A DNA stretch of 64,000 bases from Blautia schinkii (GTDB taxonomy: Bacteria > Bacillota > Clostridia > Lachnospirales > Lachnospiraceae). Every line of letters starts with the position of its first letter. Within the stretch, counting starts at the first letter, position 1. The DNA lies in assembly GCF_013304825.1 (NCBI RefSeq), contig NZ_JAAWUO010000013.1, positions 62,001-126,000 on the forward strand, given 5' to 3'. The notes beneath the pieces are model-generated. The model did not search any database, was not told the origin of the DNA, and saw only the letters and a list, made by a program, of their open reading frames with translations. Of this stretch, positions 59,869 through 64,000 are shown piece after piece. The position numbers and the translations under genes were made by a program.

Positions 59869-60551
59869 AATTCTTCTCCTTTTGCACATTCTGTGTTTTT
59901 AATACGTGATTTATATTGCGGATATTCCGTAATAAACCGCTTAATTACATTGGCATCATTCCAGTAATGCATTGGAAAAATGACATTGCAATCTACATTT
60001 TTAAGGAAATACAGGATCCCGTCGGCATAGTGATTTCCCTGTCTCGGATCTAAAGGGACAAATGCAGCATCAAAATGCATACCCTTGATTTTCCTGATCT
60101 CCGCACGATATGCTGAAGTAAGTCTCTGGTTATCAGCTTTTGGCTCACCATCCCAATACCAGTCATTTAAGTCACCGGCATGATAAATGGTGCCTTCCTT
60201 TGTTTTGACAATAAATGCTACACCACTATCGTTAGATAGCAATGTATCGACTTGGGTGCCATTATCCAGATTATAAGTCTGATCATGATAAACATATGTG
60301 ATCTTCATATCTGACAAGTGTTTTCTTTTGCGTATATCTTTCGCCAAAATTGCCTGATATGTCATGCCCATATCATCAAGGATCTCAAAAATCACAGGAT
60401 TAAAATGATCCTTATGAAAATGACTGCAAAAAACAATTACTTCTTTTTTCTTGTCAAGAAGTGGTAATTCACCCTTATAATAGTCAAAAATATAGTAGCA
60501 ATCTTTAGTTTCAATTAAAAATCCACTGTGGTTAATGTAAGTAATTTTCAT
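59865..60551 (-). CDS. MBL-fold hydrolase, second copy (shorter C-terminus)
   Basis: 228 residues, nearly the same as the protein encoded at 40648-41391 (SHFHKDHF, YHAGDLNDWYW, PLDPRQGNHY and MHYWND all kept). The C-terminus diverges after KNTECAK: this copy ends GEEL while the other continues 19 residues. The DNA is also highly alike, so it is a recent duplication. Confidence 0.88.
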   Translation of the reverse strand: MKITYINHSGFLIETKDCYYIFDYYKGELPLLDKKKEVIVFCSHFHKDHFNPVIFEILDDMGMTYQAILAKDIRKRKHLSDMKITYVYHDQTYNLDNGTQVDTLLSNDSGVAFIVKTKEGTIYHAGDLNDWYWDGEPKADNQRLTSAYRAEIRKIKGMHFDAAFVPLDPRQGNHYADGILYFLKNVDCNVIFPMHYWNDANVIKRFITEYPQYKSRIKNTECAKGEEL

Positions 60552-60629
60552 CACCTTTATAAAATAACTCCTTTTTCCCTATAAGCTTACAGACGAATAC
60601 CTGGCGTTCATCCACGACCCAGAAGATGT

Positions 60630-60848
60630 CTAATATTCTTTTGCAATTTCCTCTGTTATCTCATATATCTCTTTGAATTTTTCTAGCTCCTCCGGAGATC
60701 TGATCAGCATGATTTCTTCGATTTTTCCGGTCCGTATGTCTTTGAACCCTGCTACTTCTTCTCCAGTACAAATGCTTGCACGAATAACTGGTTTCATATG
60801 TTCTCTGTCATATGTTTTTTTCACGATTTTCTTTTTGAATAATCCCAT
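60630..60848 (-). CDS. Small protein of unknown function
   Basis: 72 residues from MGLFKKKIVKKTYDRE (GGGAGGTAGC upstream). A known small family in Firmicutes, sometimes mislabelled aspartate dehydrogenase. IRASICTGEEVAGFKD is its conserved core. Lies 45 bp after the LURP-one gene. Confidence 0.7.
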   Translation of the reverse strand: MGLFKKKIVKKTYDREHMKPVIRASICTGEEVAGFKDIRTGKIEEIMLIRSPEELEKFKEIYEITEEIAKEY

Positions 60849-60893
60849 GCTACCTCCCAATCTCCGAATATCTTCGACAACAAGATCAACTAT

Positions 60894-61364
60894 CTAATTC
60901 CTGGAACATTTTTCTGCATCGATTGCCAGTACAAACATCAGCGCATCCAACGCATTTCCGGGATTCTGCACATCAATAACATATGTATCAGTCATATGAA
61001 ACAGTTCTTTACTAACCCGTGCAATTGAATAACCGCTTTGATTAAGAATGCTATAGTCCCATTCCATAATGGTTCCATCAATATGCCATCCATTGTAATC
61101 AATATTATAATGTGGCGTCAGGAATGAGAATTCTTTGCTCAGGCATCCGATATAACTGCCGTTTTTATAAATTTCAAATTTAGGAAGAAAAGTAAGTACT
61201 TTCTGAACAACCATTCCTACTTCATTTCCATAGGCATCATAAATTACAAGTTTATGTCCCCAGGACAACTGGCCTTTTACTACATAAACAGTGTTGCCTG
61301 CTTCATCATAGATATCATAGCTGTCAAACCATGAAAACAGCCTTTGTTTAAACAATAACTTCAT
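60894..61364 (-). CDS. LURP-one-related (YxjI-like) protein
   Basis: 156 residues, tubby-like LOR fold: repeating beta strands (YDIYDEAGNTVYVVKGQLSW, GNEVGMVVQKVLTFLPKFEI, WHIDGTIMEWDY). Probably a scramblase-like lipid-associated protein by analogy; no function is known for bacterial members. Confidence 0.85.
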   Translation of the reverse strand: MKLLFKQRLFSWFDSYDIYDEAGNTVYVVKGQLSWGHKLVIYDAYGNEVGMVVQKVLTFLPKFEIYKNGSYIGCLSKEFSFLTPHYNIDYNGWHIDGTIMEWDYSILNQSGYSIARVSKELFHMTDTYVIDVQNPGNALDALMFVLAIDAEKCSRN

Positions 61365-61537
61365 AACTTTTCACCGCTCTCTCCAACAGATATAATTGGT
61401 TCTTTATAAGTATCATAATACCATACCGGAACACCTTAAAAAATATGTAAATCGAAGAATTAACCCATCTTATTTCACGGATTATGATAAAACACATATT
61501 ACCAGCTATAAATCTCTACTTGTTCACAAAAAGATAC

Positions 61538-61580
61538 AAAAAAGACCATCTACTGCTTGTTTACGGTAAATGATCTTTTC
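61538..61580 (-). terminator. Terminator of the radical SAM operon
   Basis: AAAAGACCATCTACTGC pairs imperfectly with the complement strand words around TTTACGGTAAATGATCTTTT; an A6 run on the left gives a T-run on the minus strand. Confidence 0.6.
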
Positions 61581-61638
61581 ATTGCAATATTTAATTAAAT
61601 ATCATACTGAGCCGATTGTCATCCCTGCAAACTCGAAG

Positions 61639-62547
61639 TTAGCGATTTCTTTTTCCGGTATTCTCTGTCCCACGGATTTCCTCATGATAGAAATAATCTA
61701 CGATCACCGGATGCCCCTGCGGGACTCTGCCATAAGGCATTTCATTATCCACAAAGGCACAATCATACTTCTTAGCCATTTTCTCAGCTTTTACTTCAAG
61801 TGCCTCAAAGTAGCTGCGGTTATGCTTGTTATAGATCTCGTCGTAAAGTGGTACAAGATCAGGATATTTTCCGGCGATATAATCCATAATTGTCTTTTTG
61901 AAACCGCCTCGAAGATTGAGATTTTCGAGCCAGAACAGATCGCACTGATCCTTTACCCGCTCAAAGATTGCTTCAAAATCCGTGATACCGGGGAATACCG
62001 GGGATACAAAACAGACTGTACGGATACCTGCCTCATATACCTGCTTCATAGCAGCGATACGGTGCTCAATGCTCGAAGCAGAATCCATATCGTTCTTGAA
62101 ATTTTCATCTAGTGTGTTGATCGACCATGAAACGGTTACACGTCCAAGCTTCTTCAGCAGATCAATATCCCGTACCACAAGATCCGACTTTGTGCAGATC
62201 AGAATATCTGCGTCACTGCCGATCAGCTGTTCTAAAAGTTTTCTGGTATTCCCGAATTGCTCCTCCTGTGGATTGTAGCCATCTGTCACAGAACCGATGA
62301 CCACCCGCTGTCCGGCATATTTCTTCGGATTTTTAATTTCCGGCCAATGCTTCACATCAAGGAAAGTGCCCCATTCCTCCTTGTGCCCGGTAAAGCGCTT
62401 CATAAAAGAAGCATAGCAATACTTGCAGGCATGTGTACAGCCCACATAGGGATTGACCGAGTAACCGCCTACCGGCAGACTGGACTTAGTCATGATGTTC
62501 TTTGTTTCCACCTCACGAATGAGGATTCCATTTATTACTTCTTCCAT
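61639..62547 (-). CDS. Radical SAM protein of the SPL group
   Basis: 302 residues. The [4Fe-4S] motif is CTHACKYCY (near 38-46), with SVTDGYNPQEEQFGNTRKLL and WSINTLDENF as in spore photoproduct lyase-like proteins. It overlaps the next radical SAM gene by 13 bp. Such pairs occur behind a MarR regulator in clostridia; function unknown. Confidence 0.85.
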   Translation of the reverse strand: MEEVINGILIREVETKNIMTKSSLPVGGYSVNPYVGCTHACKYCYASFMKRFTGHKEEWGTFLDVKHWPEIKNPKKYAGQRVVIGSVTDGYNPQEEQFGNTRKLLEQLIGSDADILICTKSDLVVRDIDLLKKLGRVTVSWSINTLDENFKNDMDSASSIEHRIAAMKQVYEAGIRTVCFVSPVFPGITDFEAIFERVKDQCDLFWLENLNLRGGFKKTIMDYIAGKYPDLVPLYDEIYNKHNRSYFEALEVKAEKMAKKYDCAFVDNEMPYGRVPQGHPVIVDYFYHEEIRGTENTGKRNR

Positions 62548-63224
62548 GATTTCTGTACCTCTAACACTTTATTAAATTCTTCCGGCATTTCCTGAATCAT
62601 ATTTTCATCCCCTATGATAGGGACAAGGTCTTCCTTCATAAACACCGGAATGCCGAGCTTATGTGCCTGGTCCGTCAGAGACCATGCCCATTCCGGCTCC
62701 GTATGAATCTTCCTGCTCTGAGCTCCGGTCATGGTGCCGACAACGATCCAATTGATTCCGGAAAGGTCAACTGTGCCGGGATCATCGAATAACGGCTCAA
62801 AGGTAACATGGTAATGTTTTGCTCTGACGTTTTTCCGAAGGGCGTCGATACGCCACAGTTCTGCTTTCCTCGTCACCGTAACGCCAAACCATGCGTTTTC
62901 CAGATCGGTATCAAAATCCAGCAAATCAGGTCGCTTGGTAAGGAACAGGAACTGATGCTGTGGATTTTCACGGATCTTTGCAAATACCTCGTCTCTCCAT
63001 TCCGGCTTCCATCCTGAGAGATCGCTCATGCCGGTAAGAAGAAAGTTCTGCGGACGTTTCTTTTCCATCATCTTGAGCTTACCCGAAAAGAATTCAGGGT
63101 CAGCGAAATCATCAATCATATGCCAGCGTTTCACGTTGTTGCGGGCATAGCAATATGTACACCCCACTGTGCAGCCAATGACGATATTCATGTTCTGAAT
63201 CTGATCTTTGATACAAATACTCAT
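62535..63224 (-). CDS. DUF5131 / phage Gp37-Gp68-type radical SAM-like protein
   Basis: 229 residues from MSICIKDQIQ (an earlier ATG gives 233). The CxxxCxxC-like motif is CTVGCTYCYARNNV; VVGTMTGAQSRKI and WRDEVFAKIRENP match the DUF5131 family. It overlaps MarR and the SPL-type gene, so all three are translated together. Confidence 0.82.
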   Translation of the reverse strand: MSICIKDQIQNMNIVIGCTVGCTYCYARNNVKRWHMIDDFADPEFFSGKLKMMEKKRPQNFLLTGMSDLSGWKPEWRDEVFAKIRENPQHQFLFLTKRPDLLDFDTDLENAWFGVTVTRKAELWRIDALRKNVRAKHYHVTFEPLFDDPGTVDLSGINWIVVGTMTGAQSRKIHTEPEWAWSLTDQAHKLGIPVFMKEDLVPIIGDENMIQEMPEEFNKVLEVQKSWKK

Positions 63225-63658
63225 GACTTCTGCCACTCCTCAAGATTCTTTCTGATGCGGTCGAGGCATTCCTCAAACCGGGTAATTTCTTCCTCTGAAA
63301 AACCTTTGTAGTAAATACTGCCCATCTCATCAGATACAGAATCGTACTCGCCCTTTAAGGTATGTGCTTTCTCAGTCAGAAACAGGAGTGTTTTCCTTTT
63401 GTCCGTTTCAGACTGAACACGGCTTATCAGCCCTTGATTTTCCATTCTTTCCAGCATCGTAGTAAGAGATGTTATCGCTAATCCGCATTTAGTCGAGAGT
63501 GACCTGATTGAGATACCATCCTCCTGCCACAACACATAAAGAATACGTCCCTGGGCTCCATTAAACGCATCAATATTCTTTTCATTGAGAATCTTCTCAA
63601 AAATCCGGTCTCCAAGCTGTTTTATTTTGGTGACAAGAAATCCTCCATTCATTTCCAT
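63221..63658 (-). CDS. MarR family transcriptional regulator
   Basis: 145 residues; winged helix SIRSLSTKCGLAITSLTTML, then ERMENQGLISRVQSETDKRK. First gene of an operon with the two radical SAM genes. The AGGAG ribosome site (near 63668) lies inside the right-hand copy of the operator arms, so binding would block both transcription and translation start. Confidence 0.88.
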   Translation of the reverse strand: MEMNGGFLVTKIKQLGDRIFEKILNEKNIDAFNGAQGRILYVLWQEDGISIRSLSTKCGLAITSLTTMLERMENQGLISRVQSETDKRKTLLFLTEKAHTLKGEYDSVSDEMGSIYYKGFSEEEITRFEECLDRIRKNLEEWQKS

Positions 63659-63665
63659 ACAAAAT

Positions 63666-63705
63666 CTCCTATATAGTAGTTTATCAAAAACATACTATAT
63701 AGGAG
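63666..63705. promoter_or_regulatory. Perfect 13-bp inverted repeat, MarR operator
   Basis: CTCCTATATAGTA (63666-63678) and TACTATATAGGAG (63693-63705) form a perfect inverted repeat separated by 14 bp. Each arm contains the palindrome CTATATAG. It lies just upstream of the MarR gene. Confidence 0.8.
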
Positions 63706-63801
63706 CTTTATTGTCAAGAGTTTATATGTCTTAATAGGTAAATTCCGTTTTTTTCAATTCTCCAAACTTGAATTGTTCGAGTTTTTCAAATACTAACGTC
63801 C

Positions 63802-64000
63802 TTAATTTTGTTCAATAATTGATTTATAGTAGTTACCAAAGTCAGCAAGTGAATTAACAATTGGAAGCATTTTTGTTCCGAGTTCCGTTAAGCCGTATTC
63901 AACTCTCGGTGGCTGCTCATGATAATCGTGGCGATATGCCAGCCCATCACTCATCATTTGTCTTAAACTATCTGTCAAAACCTTTTGTGAAATACCATCT
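63802..64000 (-). CDS. HxlR family transcriptional regulator (5' end outside the window)
   Basis: The last 66 residues read DGISQKVLTDSLRQMMSDGL, then AYRHDYHEQPPRVEYGLTEL and IIEQN. ISQKVLT-LR-M--DGL and P-VEY-LT--G are the HxlR winged-helix signatures. The N-terminus lies beyond position 64000. It is transcribed away from the MarR operon and has no terminator in view. Confidence 0.88.
   Translation of the reverse strand, partial: DGISQKVLTDSLRQMMSDGLAYRHDYHEQPPRVEYGLTELGTKMLPIVNSLADFGNYYKSIIEQN

Noticed and set aside
1-64000. CRISPR arrays or rRNA genes
   Set aside because: No regularly spaced repeat series and no rRNA sequence seen; the only RNA genes are the riboswitch and the tRNA fragment.

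Overview
The window reads as chromosomal DNA of an anaerobic Firmicute of the Lachnospiraceae (Blautia-like is a guess). The evidence is moderate GC, AGGAGG-type ribosome sites, an anaerobic sulfite reductase operon (asrABC), hybrid-cluster protein, many oxygen-sensitive iron-sulfur and radical SAM enzymes, a 4-hydroxybutyrate dehydrogenase of the Clostridium kluyveri type, and a perfect Spo0J/ParB parS palindrome at 22706-22721, which would place the region in the origin-proximal part of the chromosome. Most genes lie on the minus strand.

Layout. 0-7 kb: a LOG-family protein, then a sugar operon (sugar isomerase, split transketolase, FGGY kinase) divergent from a LacI regulator. This gene set matches the transketolase route for apiose or a similar sugar. 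7-13.4 kb: a decayed catabolic operon (NhaC remnant, amidohydrolase, aldehyde dehydrogenase, cytidylate-kinase-like fragment, AguB fragment, 4-hydroxybutyrate dehydrogenase) divergent from a LuxR-type regulator. 13.4-18 kb: HtrA protease and a zinc uptake operon led by a Fur-family regulator. 18.3-22.6 kb: DeoR regulator, MmsA, AzlCD. 22.7-24.5 kb: parS, a macrodomain protein, small proteins, and an ArsC-like gene split by a 157-bp repeat. 24.9-30.7 kb: a hybrid histidine kinase behind a c-di-GMP-I riboswitch, a MATE pump, a GNAT. 31-37 kb: crp-asrABC, a second Crp/Fnr regulator and hcp. 37-44.3 kb: a second hybrid kinase, MATE, MBL hydrolase, AraC regulator and MFS transporter.

44.3-57 kb is an accessory, heavily scarred zone. 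It holds remnants of IS630, IS3, IS66 and two mutually complementary copies of a DDE transposase in inverted orientation around a permease, a tRNA-Arg 3' end that looks like an attachment site, an integrase fragment, and a two-gene DUF4869/P-loop ATPase module of unknown function. It also carries deoB and a five-gene operon (small acidic protein, deformylase-like, VOC, YaiI, ArsC-like). 57-64 kb: an HTH protein, two small proteins, AIM24, VOC, a second MBL hydrolase closely related to the one at 40.6 kb, a LURP-one protein, two radical SAM genes with a MarR regulator and its operator, and an HxlR gene cut by the window end.

Two themes cut across the window. First, many genes survive only as internally deleted stubs. 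Second, a family of structured repeats (17.99, 21.43, 24.23 and 47.66 kb) always sits directly beside the pentamer TTTAA without target duplication, as expected of non-autonomous IS200/IS605-type (single-strand) elements; twice that pentamer is the stop codon of the preceding gene.
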